Shown here piece by piece: positions 18,646-26,776 of a DNA stretch of 64,000 bases. The stretch is from CBDDBK01 sp965225715 (GTDB lineage Bacteria > Bacteroidota > Bacteroidia > Cytophagales > Flammeovirgaceae): NCBI GenBank assembly GCA_965225715.1, contig CBDDBK010000003.1, positions 434,001-498,000 of the forward strand, read 5' to 3'. The notes beneath the pieces are model-generated. The model saw nothing but the letters and a program-made list of their open reading frames with translations. It searched no databases and was not told the origin of the DNA. The position numbers and the translations under genes are program-made. Numbering within the stretch: position 1 is the first letter of the stretch; each line of letters starts with the position of its first letter.

Positions 18646-19629
18646 ATGGAGAATTTAGAACAACAAATAAGTTTTTACCATACTAAAGTCCAAGAGACTG
18701 TAAAAGAGATTAAAAAAATAGTGGTCGGGCAAGATAGAATGGTCGAACGCTTATTAATTGGTTTGTTTACCAACAACCATATTCTGTTAGAAGGGGTACC
18801 AGGATTAGCTAAGACGCTAACTATAAATACACTTTCTAAAGTATTGGATTTGGGTTTCAAACGCATTCAATTTACACCAGATTTATTGCCTGCAGACATT
18901 GTAGGTACCATGATTTATAATCCGAAAGATGCTAAATTTGAAGTCAAAAAAGGGCCTATTTTTTCAAATATTATCTTAGCTGATGAAATTAACCGTTCAC
19001 CTGCTAAAGTCCAGTCAGCTCTTTTAGAAGCAATGCAAGAACGCCAAGTAACTATCGGAGAAGAAACGTTTATTTTAAATCAGCCTTTTTTAGTTTTAGC
19101 TACTCAAAATCCTGTTGAGCAAGAAGGTACATATCCTTTACCCGAGGCACAAGTAGATCGATTTATGATGAAGGTTTCTATTGATTACCCGACTAAAGAA
19201 GAGGAATTAAAGGTAATGCGTAGAATATCAGATTCGAATTTTAAACCCCAAATTGATGTCAAACTTTTGCCTGAAGACATTTTTAGAATTCGAGATGTTA
19301 TTAACCAAATTGCTATTGATGAATCTTTAGAAAATTACATTATTAATGTCGTTTTTGCCAGCCGTTTCCCAGAGCAGTATGGTTTAGAAAAGTTAAAAGA
19401 TTATATTCAATTTGGAGCTTCGCCCAGAGCAAGTATTAATTTACACCGGGCTGCTAAGGCAATTGCTTTTCTTCAAAATAGGGATTTTGTTAAGCCTGAA
19501 GATGTTAAAGAAGTTGCTTATGATGTTATGGGACATCGCTTAGCTTTAACATACGAAGCTGAAGCTGAAAATATAACCTATAAACAGATTATTCAAACAA
19601 TTTTAGATAAAATTGATCTTCTTAAATAA
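18646..19629 (+). CDS. MoxR-family AAA+ ATPase
   Basis: A 327-residue AAA+ ATPase of the MoxR group, chaperone-like proteins that act with VWA-domain partners. Walker A is GVPGLAKT (residues 50-57) and Walker B with the following helix is ILADEINRSPAKVQ (110-123). Sensor and family blocks NPVEQEGTYPLPEAQVDRF and GASPRASINL are intact. The likely partner in the window is the BatA-like protein at 14.4-15.4 kb, though the two are not in one operon and the usual DUF58 gene is missing. A perfect hairpin follows the gene. Confidence 0.92.
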   Translation: MENLEQQISFYHTKVQETVKEIKKIVVGQDRMVERLLIGLFTNNHILLEGVPGLAKTLTINTLSKVLDLGFKRIQFTPDLLPADIVGTMIYNPKDAKFEVKKGPIFSNIILADEINRSPAKVQSALLEAMQERQVTIGEETFILNQPFLVLATQNPVEQEGTYPLPEAQVDRFMMKVSIDYPTKEEELKVMRRISDSNFKPQIDVKLLPEDIFRIRDVINQIAIDESLENYIINVVFASRFPEQYGLEKLKDYIQFGASPRASINLHRAAKAIAFLQNRDFVKPEDVKEVAYDVMGHRLALTYEAEAENITYKQIIQTILDKIDLLK

Positions 19630-19658
19630 TAAACAGCACTTGGAATAGGTTAAAAAAA

Positions 19659-19683
19659 CTGTTAGCTTTTCAAAAGCTAACAG
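19659..19683 (+). terminator. Hairpin after moxR
   Basis: A perfect palindrome, ctgttagctttt-c-aaaagctaacag, 29 bp beyond the moxR stop. It can act as a terminator on either strand, but the convergent TonB-like gene ends 180 bp further on. Confidence 0.6.
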
Positions 19684-19865
19684 CTATTAAAATACTAAAA
19701 ACCAATTTTTTTATTCTTTAAGTCTGACTATTATAAAGTATTTTTTAGATAGTGTCAATATTTGAGTGATATACAATCTTTACATTTGCTCTTCGGATGA
19801 CCAGAAGCATTTAAATAGCACACCTCGTGGATTTTTTATACTAATTATTTTTTATTTAAAAAAAC

Positions 19866-20750
19866 TCATCTTGTCTTAATAATAAAAGTAATATTACCTT
19901 TAATAACCCCATCATATTTAGTATCAGGATTGTTTGGGCTAAAGGTTAATTTTTCTACTTCTTTTTGATAAAAATTAGCTACAAGTTTTGAAACAGAACG
20001 AAATACAGTATTAATTCCAATAATTTCACCTTTTTCATCTATAGTAATTTCAAAAATAACTTTTCCTTGTTCTTGAGATTGATCAATTTTTTTAGGCGGT
20101 TTTTCCCAACCCCAACCAGGCATATCAAGTTGAGCACCATTAGGCAAATTATTAGCAGTACCTAACAAAGCATCTTGATTAATTTTTCTATTTATATTGC
20201 CTTGATTACCTTTTTTATTTTTAATATTGCCTTGGTTTTGTATATTTTGAACCTTAGTTTTATTATTTAATTCTGGCGGACTTGGAAGACTAATTTTTTG
20301 TTTTTCAAATTTTTCTTTTGGAGTTGGTTGAACAATTTGAGTTGATTCAGTTTTAAGGTCTATATTTTGATTGGTTTTTTCCGGTGTTACTGCATCAACC
20401 TCAACAGATTCATAGGCTTTTTCGGTTACTGAAACAATACTTTGTTGAGGTATATATTTTGGAGAAGAAAAAATTTCCTGAGGTGTTGACGTTAATATTT
20501 CATTTTTTATGGGTAGTAAAGGTTGTATTGGCTTATCTGCATCTTTTCCTAATTCTTCAAAACCAAAATTAACTTCTATACCATAATTTTTTGCATATTC
20601 AGGAGCTGACCAAACAATTACGTATATAGCTAAAACAATAAGAATCAAATGAAATAATAGCGTACTCATGAGGGCTATTAATTTGGCTTTTTTCATTTTA
20701 ATATCTAATATACAAATAGATTCTAGTAAAATTGTCCTAAACATAATCAA
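19866..20750 (-). CDS. TonB-like energy transducer protein
   Basis: This is an inner-membrane-anchored protein with one N-terminal helix (LIALMSTLLFHLILIVLAIY), a long low-complexity periplasmic linker rich in P, K, Q and N, and a C-terminal domain (about 225-294) with KVIFEITIDEKGEI and YDGVIKGNITFIIK that resembles TonB C-termini. TonB proteins pass proton-motive force to outer-membrane receptors. The true start may be the methionine at 20696 (MKKAKLIALM), since the 18 residues before it look like leader. exbB and exbD are not adjacent, which leaves its partners open. Confidence 0.75.
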   Translation of the reverse strand: MIMFRTILLESICILDIKMKKAKLIALMSTLLFHLILIVLAIYVIVWSAPEYAKNYGIEVNFGFEELGKDADKPIQPLLPIKNEILTSTPQEIFSSPKYIPQQSIVSVTEKAYESVEVDAVTPEKTNQNIDLKTESTQIVQPTPKEKFEKQKISLPSPPELNNKTKVQNIQNQGNIKNKKGNQGNINRKINQDALLGTANNLPNGAQLDMPGWGWEKPPKKIDQSQEQGKVIFEITIDEKGEIIGINTVFRSVSKLVANFYQKEVEKLTFSPNNPDTKYDGVIKGNITFIIKTR

Positions 20751-20839
20751 TTATGCTAAAATCCGCAAAAGACTAAAGCAATTTATAAGAGCCATTAAAT
20801 AAAGTACAAGTAAACATTTATAAAATTTTAAGTTCTTAC

Positions 20840-21829
20840 ATGTCAAAACGTCTATCACTTGAAACCTATAAACAAGGCATTTTAGATGGAAACCGTTTTA
20901 TACTTAGCCGGGCTATTTCTTTGCTAGAAAGCCAAAGAGAAGACGACGTACTTTTAGCTCAAACCCTTCTTTCTGAACTCTTAGATTACACAGGCTCCAG
21001 CATTCGAATAGCAGTTACTGGATCTCCGGGTGTTGGGAAAAGCACTTTTATAGAATCTTTTGGTAGTTTTTTGATTCAAAAAGGTAAAAAAGTTGCTGTT
21101 TTAGCCATTGATCCAAGCAGTCAGAAAACAGGTGGAAGTATTATGGGAGATAAAACTCGTATGCAAAGACTTAGTACTCATCCCCAATCTTTTGTGCGAC
21201 CTTCTCCAAATGGACTGACTTTAGGAGGTGTTTCTCGAAAAACAAGAGAAACTATATTAATATGTGAATCAGCTGGTTATGAAGTTATAATTGTAGAAAC
21301 TGTTGGAGTTGGACAATCTGAAGTAGCTGCTAAACAGATGGTAGATTGTTTTTTGCTTTTACTTTTGGCAGGTGCTGGCGATGAATTGCAAGGTATCAAA
21401 AAAGGAATTGTAGAATTGGCAGATATTTTGGCAATAACTAAAGCTGATAAAGCCAATATTTCTAAAATCCAAATTGCTCAAAATGAATATAAAATGGCTT
21501 TAAAATACTTAAAAACCTCAAAAAATAATTGGATTCCAAAGGTATTAACCTGTTCGGCTTTGGAAAATACAGATATAGACAAGATATGGGATAATATATT
21601 GGATTTTATCAAAGAAAGTAAGAAAAATAATTATTTTGAAGAGAACAGAAAAAACCAAAATTTAGCCTGGCTAAAAACCAATATAGAAGATTATCTTATA
21701 GATTCTTTTTATAAAAATAAAGATATCAAATCTGTTTGGAAGACCTTAAGTAATGCGGTTATAAACCATAAATTATCTGTTTATGAAGCTTCTAAACAAC
21801 TTATTAACATTTTTAAAAATAGGAAATAA
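20840..21829 (+). CDS. meaB: MeaB/ArgK-type G3E GTPase
   Basis: This P-loop GTPase is a chaperone for methylmalonyl-CoA mutase, guarding loading of the B12 cofactor. The P-loop is GSPGVGKST (residues 61-69). Family blocks AVLAIDPSSQKTGGSIMGDK, TVGVGQSE and ITKADKAN are clear. The length (329 residues) is normal. The mutase genes are not in the window. It is divergent from the TonB-like gene, with 89 bp between the starts. Confidence 0.92.
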   Translation: MSKRLSLETYKQGILDGNRFILSRAISLLESQREDDVLLAQTLLSELLDYTGSSIRIAVTGSPGVGKSTFIESFGSFLIQKGKKVAVLAIDPSSQKTGGSIMGDKTRMQRLSTHPQSFVRPSPNGLTLGGVSRKTRETILICESAGYEVIIVETVGVGQSEVAAKQMVDCFLLLLLAGAGDELQGIKKGIVELADILAITKADKANISKIQIAQNEYKMALKYLKTSKNNWIPKVLTCSALENTDIDKIWDNILDFIKESKKNNYFEENRKNQNLAWLKTNIEDYLIDSFYKNKDIKSVWKTLSNAVINHKLSVYEASKQLINIFKNRK

Positions 21830-21943
21830 ATAATTTCAATTTAAAAACCTATAATCCTTTTTTAAATAAGCAAAATCCTGTATATCGTTACGCAATAAAC
21901 TTTATAGTCATTCCAAATTAAAAAGGGAAATTAAATTTAACTT

Positions 21944-22082
21944 ATAACTGTTCAACTATTCAAAAAATTAAAACTTAAATTTATAAGTACTTGAAAACAA
22001 GCAATTTATAAAATTTAACTAATAAGCTGATTATCAAATATTTATAAATCATAAATCCCTTTTTCTATTTCAGATGACTATA
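21944..22082 (-). repeat. 139-bp repeat, inverted copy of 44128-44266
   Basis: By direct reading this segment is the exact reverse complement of the stretch that precedes the IS630 transposase remnant at 44.3 kb. It begins ataactgttcaactattc and ends cagatgactata. On the minus strand it therefore starts TATAGTCA, like the shorter dispersed repeats. It sits between meaB and the M23 peptidase gene with no transposase beside it. Confidence 0.85.
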
Positions 22083-22096
22083 AAGTTTAGATATTC

Positions 22097-22306
22097 ATGG
22101 GGCACTCGCATAATTTTAACCGTATCATCCTGATGTTGTTGGCAATTAAATTACTAAACATTAAGATTAGCACTAAGAAAACTACAATTTTTTTTGCAGG
22201 ATATTTTATAAATTTAAAGGTTAATAAAAGTTATTTTGGAGCGTTAGTAGTATCAGGTGAAGTTTTAAGATGTCCCCCATTCAACCCCCACCTCTGGAAT
22301 GTATAA
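22097..22306 (+). CDS. Doubtful 69-codon ORF between repeats
   Basis: An ATG-started frame (MGHSHNFNRIILMLLAIKLL...) lies between the 139-bp repeat and a cluster of dispersed-repeat fragments. It has one weakly hydrophobic stretch and no recognisable motif. Its last third (from about 22255) is less AT-rich than the surroundings. It may be debris of a mobile element. Confidence 0.15.
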   Translation: MGHSHNFNRIILMLLAIKLLNIKISTKKTTIFFAGYFINLKVNKSYFGALVVSGEVLRCPPFNPHLWNV

Positions 22307-22312
22307 CAGTTT

Positions 22313-22477
22313 CTAAAAATCTTTTTTCAAGTGGAGTTCTAAAAATCCTTTTTTTCAAATAGAGCAACCCTAATTTTTAAAAATTATAGCAAAGCTATTT
22401 TATTTTGCGAAACATTAAGTTTCAATACCAATAGGTTAGAATCCTAAAAACGCTCTTTTTCAAGCAATCTGAGTATA
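22313..22477 (-). repeat. Dispersed-repeat cluster, inverted orientation
   Basis: Read on the minus strand this holds a full copy (22384-22477, ends actcagattgcttgaaa and tttgctataattt), closest to the copy at 18026. It is followed by two partial copies of the tttgaaaaaaaggattttt block. It lies directly behind the stop of the M23 peptidase gene. Confidence 0.55.
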
Positions 22478-22483
22478 AAATAT

Positions 22484-24328
22484 CTATAAAGTCCGCTTAT
22501 ATATTTTTTTATTGCCCGTTTTGTCCCATACAGTCAAAATAAATTGGCCTTTTAAAATTTTATTACTATTAAGCTGTCGACTCCATAAAAGTTTACGTTT
22601 AGGTTCAAAGCACATCAAGAGCCATTCACCATTAATGCTTGCTTCCCATCTATCTATACCAGTACTTTTATCGGATATGATAAAAGATATATATTTGGAA
22701 GTCTTTTTTTTGAGGTTTATATTTGGAGGTTCATGATCAAAAATAATTCGAAAATGACCTAATGATTTTGTTTGAAATTTAAGGATGTCATCAAACCGTT
22801 TTATCGAGTATGTATTCCAAGAAGTTCCTTGTTTTTGAGAAATAAACATATTCGATTTATTTCTAAAAATTGAATCTTTAATAGTTACATCAATAGGGTT
22901 TTTCAAAGGTGTGTATTCAGGACCCAGAAAAAAAGACTGAGAGTTATTTTTTTTAAAGGTAAGAAACATATCATCAAAAACGGCATTTTTGGGAAATCCG
23001 AAAGTGAAATTTTCAAAAATATGGATTTGATCTTTATTATGCTCGATTAAAGTAATAGAAGGAGGTAATTTTAAAGGTTTATTATTATAGTAAATGGAAT
23101 CGGGAAATTTTTTATTCATTTTATGTAAAAATACAATGCTCCGAAAGGTGGAATAAGCCGGTTGCTCTAAAAAAACACTATCTTTATAATAAATATAGAG
23201 TTGAGGGCGTTTTATCTTGGGTAAATTAAATTTTAACATATCCCTCTTAAGTGTAACCTTTTCTATTTGTTTATCTTTTTGTGGTATTTTGGACTGTTTT
23301 TTGCCTTTTATGGTAAAATTTATTCGACTTTCGTTTCTAAAATTATCTTCTATAACAATTGAAATAGTATACATTTTACCATCTTCAATATTAATTTTAC
23401 CCTTGCTAGGTGAATACTTATAAAAAAGTAGATTATTGCCTTTTTCAACATATAGGCGTTGATAATTTTTACCTGTTTTTTTCCACAAATCAAAATCCCT
23501 ATACACATTTATACTTGTTTTTTCTTCATAATCAAAGGTTTCAATACTATGACTATATATTAATTTCTTATTGACAAAAAGTTTAGCTTTTTTAATACCA
23601 TAAACATTATATGTATAGTTAGCTTTATCATAAGCCCTAAAAGCTATTCCAATTACTCCTGAAGCCTCTACAGGTGTATTGTATTTATATATGCCTTTTT
23701 GGAGTGTTAAGTCCATTATTTTTTTATCATGAACCCCACTAATACGACTATTTTTAGATAAAGGCGACAAGAGAATAGCTTGAGCCACAGGCGCTATATT
23801 ATCTTGAATTTGAGGATAAAAAAAAGGTTGAGGATCAATAGTTTGATCTTTAGAATTTCGAATTTCAAAATGTAAATGAGGTGCTGTTGAAGAACCTGTA
23901 TTTCCAGAATACCCAATAATATCACCTCGTTTAAATATATGAACATTTGGCAAAGGATAAATATCGACTTCAAATTGCTTTTTAGCATATTGCTGGTGTA
24001 GAATATAGGATTCTAAGGAGCTGGTAAAAGCTTTTAAATGCGCATAAACAGTAAATGTTGAGTCAGGGTGACGTAGATAAATGACCTTACCATAGCCATA
24101 AGGTGATACTCTTATTCGATAAACATAACCATCTTTAGAAGCAAAAACGTTTAAACCTTCTTTTCTATCCGTTTTAATATCTATACCTCCATGAAAATGA
24201 TTGGTTCTTAATTCCCCCATACTAGCAGATAGGTAATTAACTTGATTTGGTTTAATAGGAAAAAGATAGTGCTGTTGGGCTAGGGCTTGAAAAAAAAATA
24301 AGAACGATAAAGTAAGAATATAAGGCAT
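22484..24328 (-). CDS. M23-family peptidase, cell-wall associated
   Basis: An exported LytM-type zinc endopeptidase expected to cut peptidoglycan cross-links. A signal peptide covers residues 1-17. The metallopeptidase domain (about 25-160) has the zinc ligands H46 and D50 in HGGID and the HLHFEIRNS motif (151-159). The remaining 450 residues are a beta-rich region with Ig-like character and no known catalytic motif; this long C-terminal extension is typical of Bacteroidota M23 proteins. The length is 614 residues. It is a single gene followed by inverted dispersed repeats. Confidence 0.85.
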   Translation of the reverse strand: MPYILTLSFLFFFQALAQQHYLFPIKPNQVNYLSASMGELRTNHFHGGIDIKTDRKEGLNVFASKDGYVYRIRVSPYGYGKVIYLRHPDSTFTVYAHLKAFTSSLESYILHQQYAKKQFEVDIYPLPNVHIFKRGDIIGYSGNTGSSTAPHLHFEIRNSKDQTIDPQPFFYPQIQDNIAPVAQAILLSPLSKNSRISGVHDKKIMDLTLQKGIYKYNTPVEASGVIGIAFRAYDKANYTYNVYGIKKAKLFVNKKLIYSHSIETFDYEEKTSINVYRDFDLWKKTGKNYQRLYVEKGNNLLFYKYSPSKGKINIEDGKMYTISIVIEDNFRNESRINFTIKGKKQSKIPQKDKQIEKVTLKRDMLKFNLPKIKRPQLYIYYKDSVFLEQPAYSTFRSIVFLHKMNKKFPDSIYYNNKPLKLPPSITLIEHNKDQIHIFENFTFGFPKNAVFDDMFLTFKKNNSQSFFLGPEYTPLKNPIDVTIKDSIFRNKSNMFISQKQGTSWNTYSIKRFDDILKFQTKSLGHFRIIFDHEPPNINLKKKTSKYISFIISDKSTGIDRWEASINGEWLLMCFEPKRKLLWSRQLNSNKILKGQFILTVWDKTGNKKIYKRTL

Positions 24329-24412
24329 ATTTAAGGATAAATTTGCTAAGACTATTGTTGAAGTTGTTTAAAAACCGAATGATTTTAATAGTTTGATAAT
24401 CAATAATTTATA

Positions 24413-25921
24413 TTATTGACAAAGGATATATTCCTTAAGGGCTTGTTTTGCTTCTGGAAGTCCCAGATTCGCTGCTTTTTTCAAATCTGAACAGAAGTTT
24501 AAAGACATAGCTTGTTTTGTGAAAGCCCGATTGTAGTAGGCTATTGCTAAATTCTGGTCTAATTTTATGGCTTTGTTGTAATCGGAAAGGGCTTTGTTGT
24601 ATTTTTTTTGATTCTTGTAAAGTAATCCCCGGTTGTTGTAGGGTGATGCATTATTTGTGTCTAATTTTATGGCTTTGTTGTAATCGGAAAGGGCTTTGTT
24701 GTATTTTTTTTGATTCGTGTAAAGTAATCCCCGGTTGTTGTAGGGTGATGCATTATTTGTGTCTAATTTTATGGCTTTGTTGTAATCGCAAAGGGCTTTG
24801 TTGTATTTTTTTTGATTATAGTAAAGTCCTCCCCGGTTGTTGTAGGGTGATGCATTATTTGTGTCTAATTTTATGGCTTTGTTGTAATCGCAAAGGGCTT
24901 TGTTGTATTTTTTTTGATTATAGTAAAGTCCTCCCCGGTTGTTGTAGGGTGATGCATTATTCGGGTCTAATTTTATGGCTTTGTTGTAATCGGAAAGGGC
25001 TTTTTTGTATTTTTTTTGATTCTCGTAAAGTAATCCCCGGTTGTTGTAGGGTGGTGCATCATTCGGGTCTAATTTTATGGCTTTGTTGAAATCGGAAAGG
25101 GCTTTGTTGTATTTTTTTTGATCACCGTAAATCTGGCCCCGTAGGTTATATGCCTCTGCGAAATCCGAATCTATTTTTAATGCTCTATTGATGTCTTGAA
25201 AAACAGAATCAAAATTTCCATATTGCGCCCGATAATAATAACCCCATTTATTTTCCGGTTTTCTTCTTATGGCTTTGGTGAAATAGGTGTTGGCTTTTGG
25301 GTATTCTTCCGCTTCTAATGCAGCGATACCGCTAAACATATAAATCAAATAATGTATATCGCCTTGTAATTCGCCTTCTCGTAAGCCACCTATACTACTA
25401 AACTTTTGAAAGTCAGATTTACTTTTATTTGCAAGAGAAGGTGCTAAAAAATCAGCATTGTATGAATTTTTAAAATTGGCTTTGATGCCGTATTTAAGGC
25501 ATATTTCTGAAGAGCAATAATTCGTTTTTCCATAAATAATAAGGTGAGCACCATATTTTTCATCTCTGCGTTGAATAGCGTCCTTATGGTCAAAGTTTTT
25601 ATCTGGTGTAAAGGTCGCATCGTAGTATACCCCAATACTCAAACTATCGTCATCTATCAAATCTGCCAATTTATCCCTAAGCACTTGACCTACATCAGAG
25701 GTATCGCCCTTATCGTCTACACAAGGTCGATTAAAATTTAAAATTACAATATTAAATTTTTTATTCTTAAAGTCCTCTTTGGCAGGATTTGTCCAAACAA
25801 ACTCATTGTATTTGGCTATTATTTTATCGCCTGCAAAATAATCAGCTAAAAAACCTAAAGCTGTTAAAAAGCCTCCAATTATTAATAATACTTCTTTATT
25901 TTTTTTTAACCATTTAAACAT
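24413..25921 (-). CDS. Membrane-anchored TPR protein with near-identical repeats
   Basis: One N-terminal membrane helix (LLIIGGFLTALGFLADYF, about 13-30) is followed by a 150-residue domain I do not recognise (KKFNIVILNFNRP..., HLIIYGKTNYCSSE). From about residue 200 it is a TPR array. Seven canonical 34-residue units of the type YNKALSDYNKAIKLD...NNRG are nearly identical, with degenerate units on both sides. TPR arrays bind proteins; the partner is unknown. The C-terminus (SDLKKAANLGLPEAKQALKEY) is a Sel1-like cap. Confidence 0.8.
   Translation of the reverse strand: MFKWLKKNKEVLLIIGGFLTALGFLADYFAGDKIIAKYNEFVWTNPAKEDFKNKKFNIVILNFNRPCVDDKGDTSDVGQVLRDKLADLIDDDSLSIGVYYDATFTPDKNFDHKDAIQRRDEKYGAHLIIYGKTNYCSSEICLKYGIKANFKNSYNADFLAPSLANKSKSDFQKFSSIGGLREGELQGDIHYLIYMFSGIAALEAEEYPKANTYFTKAIRRKPENKWGYYYRAQYGNFDSVFQDINRALKIDSDFAEAYNLRGQIYGDQKKYNKALSDFNKAIKLDPNDAPPYNNRGLLYENQKKYKKALSDYNKAIKLDPNNASPYNNRGGLYYNQKKYNKALCDYNKAIKLDTNNASPYNNRGGLYYNQKKYNKALCDYNKAIKLDTNNASPYNNRGLLYTNQKKYNKALSDYNKAIKLDTNNASPYNNRGLLYKNQKKYNKALSDYNKAIKLDQNLAIAYYNRAFTKQAMSLNFCSDLKKAANLGLPEAKQALKEYILCQ
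24544..25150 (-). repeat. Tandem 102-bp repeats coding TPR units
   Basis: About six successive 102-bp units differ at only a few positions each. The two units between about 24770 and 24970 appear identical, sharing the rare variants cgcaaagggc and atagtaaagtcctcc. The other strand also stays open through this region, which is a by-product of the repetition and not a gene. Confidence 0.88.
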
Positions 25922-26607
25922 AATTTTATTTTTATAATTAAAGATAAGTGAGTGGTTTACTGTTTCAATACTTCAGTAATTTTTTACCCTAAAAATCAAA
26001 AAAAGGGCTAAAGGCTAAAGATTTATCTTTAGAAGTATGAATCCAAAAAAAAATTTAGCCCCGAGACGGAATGTCTCTTAAAGGCTATATTAAACAAAAT
26101 GCTTAGACTTAAACAAATGTTATAGAAAAGTTTTTTTATCAACTCTGTTTTTAGTCTTGGGTTTAAAAGATTGCATCAATTTTTCGAAATTAAGTTGTTA
26201 GGGTCAATTTACAGATAAAACATATCGATCTAATTTTAAAAAAGCTTTTGATTTTTTGAAATTCAATAAAAAAAAGGTTTTCATTTAGAAAGTATTCAAA
26301 TGCCTGATTTAAAAATACTTAAAAATGAACTAAAAGAATCCTTTTTGGTAAAGTCTATAGCTGAGTTCGTGTGAAGGGCTACAAACTGGTGTTGACAGGT
26401 TTTACACCGATAATTTTGCTTGTTATTTTTGTTTATTCCATTTTTTCTTATATCTTGGCTGTCACATTTGGGGCATTTTAGGGTTATTTTGTCTTATTTA
26501 AGTGAAGCAAATAGAGTTCTAAATGTATCAATATCAAAAGTATTTTCTTAAATCATATTTTCTACAACATCACCAAAATTTTTACCACTATAATAAATAA
26601 AATAGTT
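25922..26607. other. Intergenic region with decayed IS material
   Basis: This gap is AT-rich. Near 26040-26090 it has a block with ctaaagatttatctttag and gagacggaatgtctc, small inverted repeats that may be an old element end or a hairpin. The IS1-type remnant at 26330-26500 is listed separately. The rest shows no gene. Confidence 0.4.
26330..26500 (-). pseudogene. IS1-type transposase fragment (zinc-finger N-terminus)
   Basis: On the minus strand from 26500 the frame reads DKITLKCPKCDSQDIRKNG, then a K/N-rich link, then YRCKTCQHQF and FTKKDSF. The paired CPKC ... CKTC cysteines and spacing are those of the InsA-like N-terminal zinc finger of IS1-family transposases. Nothing of the DDE domain follows, so only the 5' part of the gene survives, about 57 codons. 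Confidence 0.7.
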
Positions 26608-26721
26608 ATGCCAGCTGAAATTTCTTATCTTTCTAATGCCGCTATAGGTTTCATGTGTGTACCTTTGCTAGCGGCTGTTATTTTTGGTTTATTTCATTAT
26701 TTTAAAAAAGATAACGATTAA
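26608..26721 (+). CDS. Possible 37-residue membrane peptide upstream of ilvD
   Basis: ATG at 26608 opens a 37-codon frame, MPAEISYLSNAAIGFMCVPL..., with one clear membrane-spanning stretch (IGFMCVPLLAAVIFGLFHYF) and a charged KKDND end. It lies 55 bp before ilvD on the same strand. It has no run of branched-chain codons typical of an attenuator leader. Composition and shape look like a real single-pass small protein. I do not recognise the family. Confidence 0.4.
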   Translation: MPAEISYLSNAAIGFMCVPLLAAVIFGLFHYFKKDND

Positions 26722-26776
26722 AAAAAATATAAACAACTGACTTTAACATCTTAAACTTAGTAATTCATAATTAAAA

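Noticed and set aside
24544..25089. Long plus-strand frame rich in Cys (repeated CNRKGLCCIFF)
   Set aside because: It lies opposite the TPR gene and exists only because the 102-bp units keep every frame open; the minus-strand protein has clear TPR sequence.
24544..25150. Regular 102-bp direct repeats considered as a CRISPR-like array
   Set aside because: There are no distinct spacers between repeats and the whole period is coding TPR sequence.
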